Assembly (NCBI GenBank): GCA_937858715.1
Contig: CALLZY010000198.1
Location: 1-60,860 of the forward strand
From: an uncultured Chitinophagaceae bacterium
GTDB taxonomy: Bacteria > Bacteroidota > Bacteroidia > Chitinophagales > Chitinophagaceae
Length of the DNA stretch: 60,860 nucleotides
Reading direction: 5' to 3'
Part shown: positions 9,842 through 17,621 of the stretch, in pieces
Numbering within the stretch: the first letter of the stretch is position 1
Layout of the letters: every line of letters starts with the position of its first letter
Made by a program: the position numbers and the translations under genes
Notes under the pieces: model-generated
The model's database searches: none
Told to the model about the DNA's origin: nothing
Seen by the model: only the letters and a program-made list of their open reading frames with translations

Positions 9842-9880
9842 TTTTTTGAAAGATGCTGTTAACTCTTTAATAGCTGCATC

Positions 9881-10357
9881 TTATTTTGATACAAAATGCT
9901 TTTTCAGGCTTTCAAGTCCCTTTTCCATTAATGGCCCGTATCTTTTTTCCAGCAGCAGGCTTGAGAATTTTTCCCAGGGATACCAACGAAGATGTACATC
10001 CATATACCATTGAACGGTGGTTGTTCCCGCCAGACCGGAATCATGAAATATAAATCCGCTTTCACTGCGGCCTTTCCTGTTAATAACCAGGCTTGAATCA
10101 GTAATGTCGCTTATTTCGGATTTTACCTGTACAGAATCTGCCCCCGGATACCAGTTTTTCCAATTAGCAGTGTCCTTTATTTGGTCCATTATCTGCTCTT
10201 TGTCAGCAGTAATATCAGTTACTTTTGAAATGCGGATGTAGGAAGGGATGAACAGGGAAAAAATCGTTATAAGGATGGCAAATGCCAGGATGCTGATAAA
10301 CCCGAGTTTAATAATTTTCACAACAATACTATTTATGTTACCTCTTTGATAATTCAA
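9881..10357 (-). CDS. SRPBCC-like (START/polyketide-cyclase fold) membrane-anchored protein
   Basis: 158 residues: short cytosolic start, one transmembrane helix (about 13-36), then a lipid-binding-fold domain. ITADKEQIMDQIKDTANWKNWYPG is the usual opening of SRPBCC proteins (strand, helix, W-x-x-W-x-P), followed by beta strands and a long final helix (KRYGPLMEKGLESLKKHF). Family members bind hydrophobic ligands; the ligand here is unknown. It lies 22 bp after the ABC-2 permease. Confidence 0.7.
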   Translation of the reverse strand: MNYQRGNINSIVVKIIKLGFISILAFAILITIFSLFIPSYIRISKVTDITADKEQIMDQIKDTANWKNWYPGADSVQVKSEISDITDSSLVINRKGRSESGFIFHDSGLAGTTTVQWYMDVHLRWYPWEKFSSLLLEKRYGPLMEKGLESLKKHFVSK

Positions 10358-10379
10358 CCTACTGGCTGTTATTCGCCTT

Positions 10380-11498
10380 CTATTCCCACTTAATCACTTT
10401 TACAGCTATCACATAAGCAATCGCTATCCAGATACCCAAAATGCCGATCTCCTTCCAACAGTTAAGAACTGTTAATCCCTCGAAAGAAACCTTTCTTACA
10501 GCATCGTTATACTGTGTTAAGGGCAGCACTTTGCATACTTCCTGCAGCCAGCCGGGGAACACTTCGAATGTAAAAAAAGTGCCCGATAACATCATTTGCG
10601 GCAAAGCAAAAATATTAATCAGCAAAGGGATGGATGAATCCGTCTTTACCACACTGCTGAAAATAAGCCCCACCCCCATCAGGAAAAAGAGCATGACAAG
10701 TGTTAACAGAAGTATCTGCAGGAAAGTAAATGCACCATGTATCAGCGTAAACTTCATGGCAAAATGACCAAAGAGAATCAGCACAATCACACTCAGCACC
10801 TGGAAGGCAAGCCGGCTGAAACCGATGCCCATAAGAATATTAATCCTGTTAACCGGCGTGGCGTAAAAACGCTTCAATACAAGTTGCTCTCTTAAGCCAA
10901 AGAATGTAAAAGCAATTCCAAACAGGGTGGAAAAAAGAATAGAAAAACCTAACTGACCCGGCAGAATAAAATCTATTGCCCGGTATTTTCTAACTGTTTC
11001 AATATTGGGTTGGCTTACCACCACTAAATCCTCTGTATTATTGCTGAGAAGTTTCTCCAGCTTGAGCTTAACCAGTTCAAGGCTGGGTAAAAAACTGTAG
11101 ATAGTATTGCTGCTGGCTGTGGTGGTTCTTACCGCAACTGTATATTTCGTTTTACCAGCAGTATCCGTCTTTTTCTGAATGTCAAGAATAGCAGTTAGTC
11201 TTCCCTTTATCATATCCTCCCGTCTTTCAACAGTATCAGCATACTCCACCACTTTTAGACCGGGAATTTGCAGCAATCCATTGTAAAAAGTATCTGTAAC
11301 GGGTATTTTGCTTTCCAGTGCAATCCTGTAAGTAAGGCCTCCGCCATTACCAAAGGCCCCGAAAATCAAAACAAATATGATAGGAAAAAGAATACTGAAA
11401 ATTATAGCACTCGGGTTTTCAAATATTGCCCTGAAACTTGCTTTAGTGATTGCCCACAAAGCTTTTGACTGGCTGTATTGCTGCATCGTTGGTTTCAT
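10380..11498 (-). CDS. ABC-2 type transporter permease without its ATPase nearby
   Basis: About 372 residues from the ATG at 11498 (MKPTMQQY) or 368 from 11486. One transmembrane helix near the N-terminus (AIIFSILFPIIFVLIFG), an extracytoplasmic domain of about 150 residues, then five C-terminal helices with the ABC-2 signature region (FALPQMMLSGTFFTFEVFPGWLQ and VLPLTQYNDAVRK). The open frame continues upstream into antisense of folK, but those residues are composition-odd and overlap a divergent gene, so I reject that extension. Such permeases export drugs, lipids or polysaccharides with an ATPase; no ATPase gene adjoins it. First gene of a three-gene run. Confidence 0.85.
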   Translation of the reverse strand: MKPTMQQYSQSKALWAITKASFRAIFENPSAIIFSILFPIIFVLIFGAFGNGGGLTYRIALESKIPVTDTFYNGLLQIPGLKVVEYADTVERREDMIKGRLTAILDIQKKTDTAGKTKYTVAVRTTTASSNTIYSFLPSLELVKLKLEKLLSNNTEDLVVVSQPNIETVRKYRAIDFILPGQLGFSILFSTLFGIAFTFFGLREQLVLKRFYATPVNRINILMGIGFSRLAFQVLSVIVLILFGHFAMKFTLIHGAFTFLQILLLTLVMLFFLMGVGLIFSSVVKTDSSIPLLINIFALPQMMLSGTFFTFEVFPGWLQEVCKVLPLTQYNDAVRKVSFEGLTVLNCWKEIGILGIWIAIAYVIAVKVIKWE

Positions 11499-11503
11499 TC
11501 CGG

Positions 11504-11511
11504 CAAATGTA
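11504..11511 (-). promoter_or_regulatory. Bacteroidota -7 box for the ABC-2 permease
   Basis: On the minus strand the bases read TACATTTG, matching TAnnTTTG, 5 nt before the ATG at 11498 and 17 nt before the ATG at 11486. If used, the second ATG gives a normal short leader and the first a leaderless transcript. Confidence 0.45.
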
Positions 11512-11541
11512 TTTATTTTAATGCTTAAGGGATAAATTAAA

Positions 11542-11549
11542 GATATTTG
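11542..11549 (+). promoter_or_regulatory. Near-consensus -7 box for folK
   Basis: GATATTTG differs from TAnnTTTG at one base and lies 10 nt before the folK ATG. It is placed back to back with the minus-strand box for the permease in a 61-bp divergent intergenic region. Confidence 0.35.
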
Positions 11550-11559
11550 CCTGCCAATT

Positions 11560-12042
11560 ATGAATACTGCTTTTTTATTAACCGGTGGAAACATGGGCGA
11601 CCGTGCCGCCAATCTTGCCAAAGCAAAGGAGATTATTTCGCAGGATTGCGGACGCATCATTGCACAATCATCACTGTATGAAACAGCCGCATGGGGCAAA
11701 ACTGACCAACCAGCCTTTCTAAACCAGGCCATTTGCCTCTCCACACCACTTTCTGCAAAACAGCTATTACACCGTCTGCTGAAAGCAGAAAAAGTACTGG
11801 GCCGTGTCCGGGAGGAAAAATTTGGCCCCCGTATTATTGATATTGACATCCTTCTTTTCAATAATGAAGTGCATAATCTTGACCACCTCAAAATCCCTCA
11901 TCCCGAAATGCCAAACCGCCGCTTTGCACTGCTGCCCCTTTCTGAAATTGCTGCCGGCATGGTTCATCCTATACTGAAAAAAACAATTGCAGCACTCCTT
12001 GAAGAATGCCCTGATACCCTGGAAGCAAAAAAGTATTCCTGA
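11560..12042 (+). CDS. folK: 2-amino-4-hydroxy-6-hydroxymethyldihydropteridine diphosphokinase
   Basis: Cytosolic HPPK of folate synthesis: transfers pyrophosphate from ATP to 6-hydroxymethyl-7,8-dihydropterin, ahead of dihydropteroate synthase. 160 residues, normal for a stand-alone HPPK. The opening LTGGNMGDRAANL, the SSLYETAAWG strand, the conserved FGPRIIDIDILLF (metal-binding Asp pair) and IPHPEMPNRRFALLPL are all in place. Followed after 96 bp by a deoxynucleoside kinase gene, a pairing I recall from other Bacteroidota. Confidence 0.96.
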   Translation: MNTAFLLTGGNMGDRAANLAKAKEIISQDCGRIIAQSSLYETAAWGKTDQPAFLNQAICLSTPLSAKQLLHRLLKAEKVLGRVREEKFGPRIIDIDILLFNNEVHNLDHLKIPHPEMPNRRFALLPLSEIAAGMVHPILKKTIAALLEECPDTLEAKKYS

Positions 12043-12138
12043 TTTTTTCCACAGGTATTTTTAATCAATTTTTTTGCAGCCGCATTTGGCATATTTTGCA
12101 GCCGTACTCGTACTTCCTGTGCTGTACATATATCTTTC

Positions 12139-12771
12139 ATGAACTATCATTTTATCACTATTGAGGGTAATATTGGTGCCGGCAAAACAACACTGGCGCA
12201 TTTACTAAGCAAACATTATAATGCCCGGCTGGTGCTGGAAGAGTTTGCCGACAACCCTTTTCTTCCCAAGTTTTATGAAAACCCTGCCCAGTATGCCTTT
12301 CCGGTCGAGCTATTCTTTATGGCCGAGCGGTTTAAACAATTAAAGGAACTGATACAGCAAAAGGACCTGTTTCAGAGTGTAACCATTTCCGATTACCTGT
12401 TTACCAAATGCCTTCTCTTTTCAAAGGTAACCTTGCCTGAAGATGAGTTCCGGTTATACCAGCGGCTTTTCGATATCATTCACCAGCAGCTCGTACAACC
12501 TGATATTCTTATTTATCTGCATTCGCCAATATCAAGGTTGCAAGCCAACATTAAAAAAAGAAACAGGTCTTACGAGCAAAATATACCTGATGAGTATTTG
12601 TTTAACCTCCAGGAAACCTACACTCACTACATAAAGCAGCACAACATTAAAACGCTTTTTGTTGATGCCAGTAATGCCGATTTCCTGGGTAATGAAAAAC
12701 ACCTTGAGGTTATTTATGAAGCGCTGGAGAAAGATTACGAACATGGCCAGCATTACATAACATTACCATGA
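12139..12771 (+). CDS. Deoxynucleoside kinase (dNK/dGK family)
   Basis: Cytosolic salvage kinase that phosphorylates deoxynucleosides with ATP. 210 residues: P-loop EGNIGAGKTT (K16), the substrate-binding E of LVLEEFADNPFLPKFY, the DYLFTKCLLF region in place of the DRS motif, and the lid arginines (IKKRNRSYE). Which deoxynucleoside is preferred cannot be read. Its TGA overlaps the ATG of the next gene by 4 bp, so translation is probably coupled. Confidence 0.9.
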   Translation: MNYHFITIEGNIGAGKTTLAHLLSKHYNARLVLEEFADNPFLPKFYENPAQYAFPVELFFMAERFKQLKELIQQKDLFQSVTISDYLFTKCLLFSKVTLPEDEFRLYQRLFDIIHQQLVQPDILIYLHSPISRLQANIKKRNRSYEQNIPDEYLFNLQETYTHYIKQHNIKTLFVDASNADFLGNEKHLEVIYEALEKDYEHGQHYITLP

Positions 12772-14012
12772 GCAGGGCATTTCAAATAAAGAACCCTCTC
12801 AGGGTCATCATCAACCCGGAGTTTACATGGTATATCACAGCAAGAATCCTTTTCATTGCAGGCCTGCGTATGACCCCTGTATTGCTTGGCTGGCGGCTGT
12901 ACGAAATAACAGGAAGCAAACTTGCATTGGGTATTCTTGGCCTGGCAGAAGTTATTCCTGCTATTTCCCTGGCACTTCCGGCTGGTGTAAAAGTTGACAA
13001 AAGCAACAAACACCGCTTAATCAGCTTTTGCATTTTGCTTTATTTTTTTATTATGCTGGGGTTAATGCTGGTAACATCTGACTGGATGCGCCAAAACTAT
13101 TCCAGAAGCACTATTGAGTGGAGCATTTATATACTGATATTTATTACCGGAGCAGTAAGGGCATTTACCGGCTCGGCATTCAGTGCCTTTATGCCCCAGC
13201 TTGTGCCTGCTGAATCGTTAGTAAAAGCAATTTCTTTCAATAGTATGGTTTGGCTGATTGCTGCAGTAATTGGGCCAGCCGTTGCCGGTGTTATGATGGG
13301 CTATACTGACATAACAATCGCCTTTATTCCCGTTTGTGCATTGGTGGGCATTTCATTCCTGTTTTTTCAGAAAATAAAATCAAAACCGGTAAGCTGGCAA
13401 GGCACCAGTAAAACATGGGATGGTATGCTCGAAGGACTACGTTATGTATTCTCACAAAAAGCATTACTTGGCGCTATGAGCCTTGATATGTTTGCTGTAT
13501 TATTTGGAGGTGCAGTCGCTTTATTGCCGGCTTTCGCTACAGATATTCTTCATGTAGGTCCGCAAGGTCTTGGATGGCTGGTTGCTGCCACTTATTTGGG
13601 CAATTTTATTGCTATAGCATGGCTTACTTCCCATCCCTTAAAAGGCAAGCAAGGTAAAATACTGCTGTATGTTGTCGCCGGTTTCGGACTTTGCATACTG
13701 TTATTTGCCATCTCCAAAAATTTCTGGCTGAGTTTCATTGCCCTTTTCGCCAGCGGTTTGTTTGATGGTGTCAGTGTAATTATACGGGGAACAGTTGTGC
13801 AGATATTTGTGCCTGATGAAATGCGGGGCCGTGTGTCATCAGTCAACTCCATCTTCATCAATTCATCTAATGAGCTTGGCCAGTTCGAAAGTGGTGTTGC
13901 CGCTACTGCAATGGGCATGGTGCCATCTGTAATTTTTGGTGGCTGCATGACATTGCTTGTAACCGTTATTACATGGTTTAAGGCTCCGGGATTAAGAAAA
14001 TTTGAGTATTAA
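12768..14012 (+). CDS. MFS transporter, EntS-like (MFS_3) family
   Basis: 414 residues with 10-12 predicted transmembrane helices. The typical features of the MFS_3 exporters are visible: PAGVKVDKSNKHRLI as the loop 2-3 motif (GxxxDRxxRR type), GSAFSAFMPQLVPAESLVKA in the middle of the N-half, and FVPDEMRGRVSSVNSIFINSSNELGQFESG in the C-half. Relatives export siderophores, macrolides or other small molecules; the substrate is unknown. Translationally coupled to the deoxynucleoside kinase. Confidence 0.88.
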   Translation: MSRAFQIKNPLRVIINPEFTWYITARILFIAGLRMTPVLLGWRLYEITGSKLALGILGLAEVIPAISLALPAGVKVDKSNKHRLISFCILLYFFIMLGLMLVTSDWMRQNYSRSTIEWSIYILIFITGAVRAFTGSAFSAFMPQLVPAESLVKAISFNSMVWLIAAVIGPAVAGVMMGYTDITIAFIPVCALVGISFLFFQKIKSKPVSWQGTSKTWDGMLEGLRYVFSQKALLGAMSLDMFAVLFGGAVALLPAFATDILHVGPQGLGWLVAATYLGNFIAIAWLTSHPLKGKQGKILLYVVAGFGLCILLFAISKNFWLSFIALFASGLFDGVSVIIRGTVVQIFVPDEMRGRVSSVNSIFINSSNELGQFESGVAATAMGMVPSVIFGGCMTLLVTVITWFKAPGLRKFEY

Positions 14013-14017
14013 TTACG

Positions 14018-14125
14018 TTACCAGCCCCTTTTTTTGCCAGATACATTGAGCATCTTCTTTGTGTCTGCCAAAGGCGTATCATCTTTCTCCACACTAATCG
14101 GCAAAACATATTCATCCAATCTCAT
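14018..14125 (-). CDS. Possible 35-residue protein or gene remnant
   Basis: In the gap between the MFS gene and the next plus-strand gene, the minus strand holds ATG...TAA coding MRLDEYVLPISVEKDD and ending KKMLNVSGKKRGW. Composition looks protein-like (charged, well-spread), unlike the flanking antisense frames, and an in-frame TAG closes the frame a few codons upstream. It could be a real small protein, or the surviving C-terminus of a lost antitoxin-like gene. I do not recognise a family. Confidence 0.35.
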   Translation of the reverse strand: MRLDEYVLPISVEKDDTPLADTKKMLNVSGKKRGW

Positions 14126-14168
14126 TAACTTTAGTAACTACTAATTGAGAACCCCTAAACCTCAGATC

Positions 14169-15065
14169 ATGAACCGCCGCTCATTCATTCAAAATACTGC
14201 TCTCACTTTCGGCGCATTGACTTTTGCGCAAAAAAACCTGTTAGCCTCCTTGTTTGAAGATCCCTGGAAAATTAAAATGCTGACAGACTCCATAGGAATC
14301 TTTACAGAAAGAGGCGGCACTATTGGCTTCATGCTTTCCAAAAAAGGGATAGCCGTTGTTGACACCCAATTTCCCGACCAGAGCAAACACCTGATTGACG
14401 AACTGAAGAAAAGAGGTACGAAGCCAATCAAACTGTTAATAAATACACACCACCACGGCGATCATACATCAGGAAATATTGCTTTTAAAGGAATTGCAGA
14501 AACAATTGTGGCACATACCAATTCCAAACTGAACCAGGAAACAGTTGCCAAACAAAATAAGTCAGAGGACAAACAATTATATCCTGACATAACCTTTACT
14601 GATAAGTGGAAGAAGAAAATCGGAAGTGAAAAAATATCACTTCATTATTTTGGTGCTGCTCATACAAACGGCGACAGTTTAGTACATTTTGAACATGCCA
14701 ATATTGTACATATGGGTGACCTTGTATTCAACCGTCGCCATCCGTATGTTGACAGGCCGGGAGGTGCCAATATAAAAAGCTGGATACAGGTATTAGAGAA
14801 AGCCCTGGGTAAATTCAGTAATGACACACAATACATTTTTGGACATGCCGGAACAGGATACGAAGTAACGGGCAAAGCCGATGATCTGAGGGCATTCCAG
14901 AATTACCTGGGTAATGTATTGCAGTTTACAGAAAAAGAGATGAAAGCGGGAAAAACAAAAGAAGAATTACTAAAAGCCATATCAATCCCCGGTTCAGAGG
15001 AATGGAAAGGCGATGGAATTTTCAGGCCGCTTACTGCTGCCTGGGAAGAATTAGGAGGAAAATAG
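14169..15065 (+). CDS. Exported metallo-beta-lactamase-fold hydrolase with Tat-type signal
   Basis: 298 residues from the ATG at 14169; an upstream in-frame ATG (14145) would add MRTPKPQI before the signal and is unlikely. MNRRSFIQNTALTFGALTF is a twin-arginine signal. The metal-binding motif HHHGDHTSG (HxHxDH) follows at about residue 100, then AHTNGDSLVHF, MGDLVFNRRHPY (Asp ligand) and FGHAGTGYE (final His). All ligands of a two-zinc MBL hydrolase are present. The substrate is unknown; lactamase, lactonase or phosphodiesterase activity are all seen in the superfamily. Confidence 0.9.
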   Translation: MNRRSFIQNTALTFGALTFAQKNLLASLFEDPWKIKMLTDSIGIFTERGGTIGFMLSKKGIAVVDTQFPDQSKHLIDELKKRGTKPIKLLINTHHHGDHTSGNIAFKGIAETIVAHTNSKLNQETVAKQNKSEDKQLYPDITFTDKWKKKIGSEKISLHYFGAAHTNGDSLVHFEHANIVHMGDLVFNRRHPYVDRPGGANIKSWIQVLEKALGKFSNDTQYIFGHAGTGYEVTGKADDLRAFQNYLGNVLQFTEKEMKAGKTKEELLKAISIPGSEEWKGDGIFRPLTAAWEELGGK

Positions 15066-15091
15066 TACCTGCTCAAGAATTAATACATATT

Positions 15092-15934
15092 ATGGTACGG
15101 TTGATTTTAATTATTGTTCTTTTTTGCGTATTCGCCTGCAATGCAAATAAGAAAAGAAAAGAAAGTCACTCGGTTGATTTGGAATGGGTAACATTTGATA
15201 GTACCACAAAAACTCATTTTTATAATTCAAAAGGAAATATTGACTCTACTATTGAACTTCGGCATTATCTGAGGAATAACAGAGGAGAAATAGGAATAGT
15301 AGTCAAAACACTCAAAAAAAGAACTTACAACTCAACCGATAGCCTATTGTCAGAAAGAGAATTTCTCATTTTTGAAAATGGGGACAGGGAACTCTCAAGT
15401 GAAAGACTTCTGAAGTATGATTCAAAAAACAACTTGATTTTAGAATTGTATTCATCACATGGCGAAACTACTTACAGTAATAAATATGAATATTCACAAA
15501 ACCGGCTAACTAAGAAAACTCATATTTTTTCCGAGCCTAAATCATTTAATCAGATAATTCAGACTGACAAGGAAAAAGGTAATGCAAAATACGACACCCT
15601 GATCACTGTATACAAGTACGATGATAAAGGCGTTCAAATATACCCCGGGGATTCAGAAGAAATGTACCCTTTTATTGATACGACAGACAATTTCAGAGTT
15701 TTTTATACAAATCACTACAAAAATTCTGATACGCAAATTCTGTATAGCGTAAGCAGACGATTATCCGACAACTACATGCTTGCAACTGATACAAGCTGGG
15801 AGGTTAATGGCAAGCAGGTAAAATGGGTTGATTATAATTTTGAATCCTTGCAATTAAGAATGGGAATTAGGAAATATGATAAACGAGGAAATGAAGTTCT
15901 GGAGGTAACTTACAACAATAGCAGAAACAAATAA
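15092..15934 (+). CDS. Lipoprotein of unknown function
   Basis: 280 residues from ATG 15092. The frame extends upstream to 15002, but that part overlaps the end of the previous gene, whereas MVRLILIIVLFCVFAC is a clean lipoprotein signal with C16. The mature part is hydrophilic and beta-rich, with repeated Tyr/Lys/Asp strand patterns (YDSKNNLILELYSSHGE, KYEYSQNRLTKKT, YKYDDKGVQIY) that resemble RHS/YD-like or DUF4595-type strands without a recognisable family. A+T content is higher than in the neighbours. Convergent with the RES toxin gene, 3 bp apart. Confidence 0.65.
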   Translation: MVRLILIIVLFCVFACNANKKRKESHSVDLEWVTFDSTTKTHFYNSKGNIDSTIELRHYLRNNRGEIGIVVKTLKKRTYNSTDSLLSEREFLIFENGDRELSSERLLKYDSKNNLILELYSSHGETTYSNKYEYSQNRLTKKTHIFSEPKSFNQIIQTDKEKGNAKYDTLITVYKYDDKGVQIYPGDSEEMYPFIDTTDNFRVFYTNHYKNSDTQILYSVSRRLSDNYMLATDTSWEVNGKQVKWVDYNFESLQLRMGIRKYDKRGNEVLEVTYNNSRNK

Positions 15935-15937
15935 TCT

Positions 15938-16405
15938 TTACAGATTTCCTTCAACCCTTTTATCAAAGTATATTCTTCTTTTATTCAGAATTTTTACCTT
16001 TTTAAAATCACTTTGCAGCGGATTTAAAATAAAATTTCTTTCCTCAAATACAATTACGCTTGGTACTGAAAGTAACAACTGTTTTTTGTCTGTCAGGAAA
16101 CTATCCCCTGTTTTTTGGGTAAAGTTTCTTATATCCGGAGCATCCCAACCTGCAGGTAATTTTTTCAAATCAACTTCTTGCACAACAGTAGCATCAGGAA
16201 CAAAGATTGTAACCAGGATGTAAGGTTTAGCGTCCAACATTTTGGCAGGTGTATGTGCAAGTGTTTCCAAAAGAGCTAAAGCTCTGCCCGATGCGGCATA
16301 TAATGCAGGATGACCTTCACTGTTCCATCTTCCGCCAAACAGCTTTGCCCCGTTACCGCTCAGATCATCTGCATATTGCTCTTGTGTAATCCTGTATAGT
16401 TCCAT
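15938..16405 (-). CDS. RES-domain toxin (NAD+-degrading) of a Xre/RES module
   Basis: 155 residues, the typical length. MELYRIT (Arg near the N-terminus), LFGGRWNSEGHPALYAA, ALALLETLAH and the SVPSVIV segment are the conserved RES elements that build the ADP-ribosyltransferase-like active site. Characterised members are NAD+ phosphorylases or hydrolases that stop growth when free of antitoxin. It lies 18 bp downstream of the Xre antitoxin, the usual order with antitoxin first. Confidence 0.93.
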   Translation of the reverse strand: MELYRITQEQYADDLSGNGAKLFGGRWNSEGHPALYAASGRALALLETLAHTPAKMLDAKPYILVTIFVPDATVVQEVDLKKLPAGWDAPDIRNFTQKTGDSFLTDKKQLLLSVPSVIVFEERNFILNPLQSDFKKVKILNKRRIYFDKRVEGNL

Positions 16406-16423
16406 TTATGATATAATGAGGGC

Positions 16424-16957
16424 CTAATAAACACCCTGCTCGAGTCTTCCTAATATTTTTAAAACTAATTGTATCCCAAAAGTTGTATCTAAAAAATCAA
16501 GAGGGGTTTTATTGCCGAGAGAAATTAAGGGGCTGTGCACCCACTCAATAAAAGCACCTTTAGAACCGATAACTTCTATTCCCCGTTGGGCAAAAGCGGC
16601 AAGTTCCAAAACCTTTTCGGTTTTTAATGTGTCAAGAAGCTCATCTTCATCTTTTCGCTGGATATTGCGGTGAGAACTGTGAAGCAAACCACTCATAACT
16701 TCCATAGAAATTCCAAGGTGGGCCGCCAGTGATTTTAAAGTAGATTTTTTTATTCCTTCCCTGGTAAGGGCTATTAAATCATAATCTCCGGAAATAGATT
16801 TTTCAATCGAAGTATTACCCCCAAGAATGACCCGGAATGTATTGTATTTTAATGCAGGTTCTTCCAGTATCAGGGTTTCATTTTCTTGTACAGAATATGA
16901 TTTTAATTTTTTAGCCTTAGCACCCATTTTCTTTTCCTTTTTCCAAAAATACGACAT
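16424..16957 (-). CDS. Xre/MbcA/ParS-type antitoxin of the RES module
   Basis: 177 residues (or 167 from the Met at 16927, MGAKAKKL). The N-terminal half has a helix-turn-helix-like segment (LIALTREGIKKSTLKSLAAHLG), and the C-terminal half the toxin-binding DUF2384 domain (SKGAFIEWVHSPLISLGNKTPLDFLDT and LGRLEQGVY). It neutralises RES by covering the active site and represses its own promoter in studied systems. An AT-rich inverted repeat just upstream is a plausible operator. Confidence 0.93.
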   Translation of the reverse strand: MSYFWKKEKKMGAKAKKLKSYSVQENETLILEEPALKYNTFRVILGGNTSIEKSISGDYDLIALTREGIKKSTLKSLAAHLGISMEVMSGLLHSSHRNIQRKDEDELLDTLKTEKVLELAAFAQRGIEVIGSKGAFIEWVHSPLISLGNKTPLDFLDTTFGIQLVLKILGRLEQGVY

Positions 16958-16965
16958 TTTGCAAT

Positions 16966-16991
16966 AATAATATCCAAATTGTCATATTATT
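16966..16991. promoter_or_regulatory. Inverted repeat before the Xre/RES operon, candidate operator
   Basis: AATAATAT (16966-16973) and ATATTATT (16984-16991) form a perfect 8-bp dyad with a 10-nt spacer, 8 bp upstream of the longer Xre start. It overlaps the stop codon of the upstream YkgJ-type gene. A self-binding site for Xre is inferred from position only. Confidence 0.4.
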
Positions 16992-17469
16992 TTTTTTCTA
17001 TCAACTTTTCGAGTACATAATATGTAATCGGGCAAAAGGTGGAATTCTTCAGCGTAAGGGCTTTTCGTTTTATGATTACATCCTCATCTGTGTAGGGAAA
17101 CCGTTGGCAGTCAGAAGGTCTCTGGTCGTAAATCGAACAGTAGTTATCTGCGCCAAGAAAAGGGCATGGTGATGATTTTACTACAAAATCACCATCCTCA
17201 TCCACCCGCAGGTAAGTCTCAATAAAATCACTTTCCCTCAATCTCAGATACTTACTGATGCGTTTTATATCAGGGGTTTTAAACCGTGGAGAGAAATTTT
17301 TACAACAATTGGCACAACTTAAACAATCAACTTTAGAAAATGCTTCTTCATGAAAGCCGGGAAGCAGGCGTAATACATCATTCTTGCCAGCCCTTTCCAG
17401 GAACTGCTTATACAATTTTTGCCGCTCCTTCGTTTTCTTTTCCCAGTTATGCAATAGTTTATCTGCCAT
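16987..17469 (-). CDS. YkgJ-type cysteine-cluster protein
   Basis: 160 residues. Eight or so cysteines form the CxxCxxCC-type cluster typical of the family: CLSCANCCKNF near residue 50, then SPCPFLGADNYCSIYDQRPSDCQRFP, and a last Cys in TFCPITYY. The family (zinc- or iron-chelate domain) is widespread and mostly uncharacterised. Stop codon lies 29 bp before the Xre start, so some read-through into the toxin-antitoxin pair is possible. Confidence 0.88.
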   Translation of the reverse strand: MADKLLHNWEKKTKERQKLYKQFLERAGKNDVLRLLPGFHEEAFSKVDCLSCANCCKNFSPRFKTPDIKRISKYLRLRESDFIETYLRVDEDGDFVVKSSPCPFLGADNYCSIYDQRPSDCQRFPYTDEDVIIKRKALTLKNSTFCPITYYVLEKLIEKK

Positions 17470-17540
17470 AAGGCAAAGAAAAACATTTCACTGCTTATCC
17501 CCAGCATGTTTGCTGCACTGTTTTTCTCGCCACTGCATCT

Positions 17541-17548
17541 TACCTTTG
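17541..17548 (+). promoter_or_regulatory. Bacteroidota -7 box for gcvP
   Basis: TACCTTTG matches TAnnTTTG. It would give a leader of about 70 nt before the gcvP ATG. A clear TTTG -33 box at the right spacing is not seen. Confidence 0.45.
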
Positions 17549-17562
17549 CGAAGCTAAAAAAA

Positions 17563-17582
17563 GGCTAAGTGGACTATTAGCC
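17563..17582 (+). promoter_or_regulatory. Small hairpin and T-tract in the gcvP leader
   Basis: GGCTAA (17563-17568) and TTAGCC (17577-17582) can pair around an 8-nt loop and are followed by GATTATTTTTTC. It has the shape of a weak terminator inside the leader. No glycine riboswitch core was recognised. Confidence 0.35.
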
Positions 17583-17621
17583 GATTATTTTTTCTATAAA
17601 TCACACTCATACCCTGATTTT

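Noticed and set aside
11499-11891. N-terminal extension of the ABC-2 permease
   Set aside because: It would overlap folK on the opposite strand by over 300 bp; the residues are composition-odd and a normal start with -7 box exists at 11498/11486.
14145-14168. Earlier start of the metallo-hydrolase
   Set aside because: Eight extra residues before the twin-arginine signal are unlikely.
15002-15091. Upstream extension of the lipoprotein gene
   Set aside because: It overlaps the end of the metallo-hydrolase gene, and the lipoprotein signal starts cleanly at 15092.
17483-17621. Glycine riboswitch before gcvP
   Set aside because: No conserved core or tandem aptamer; only a 6-bp hairpin.
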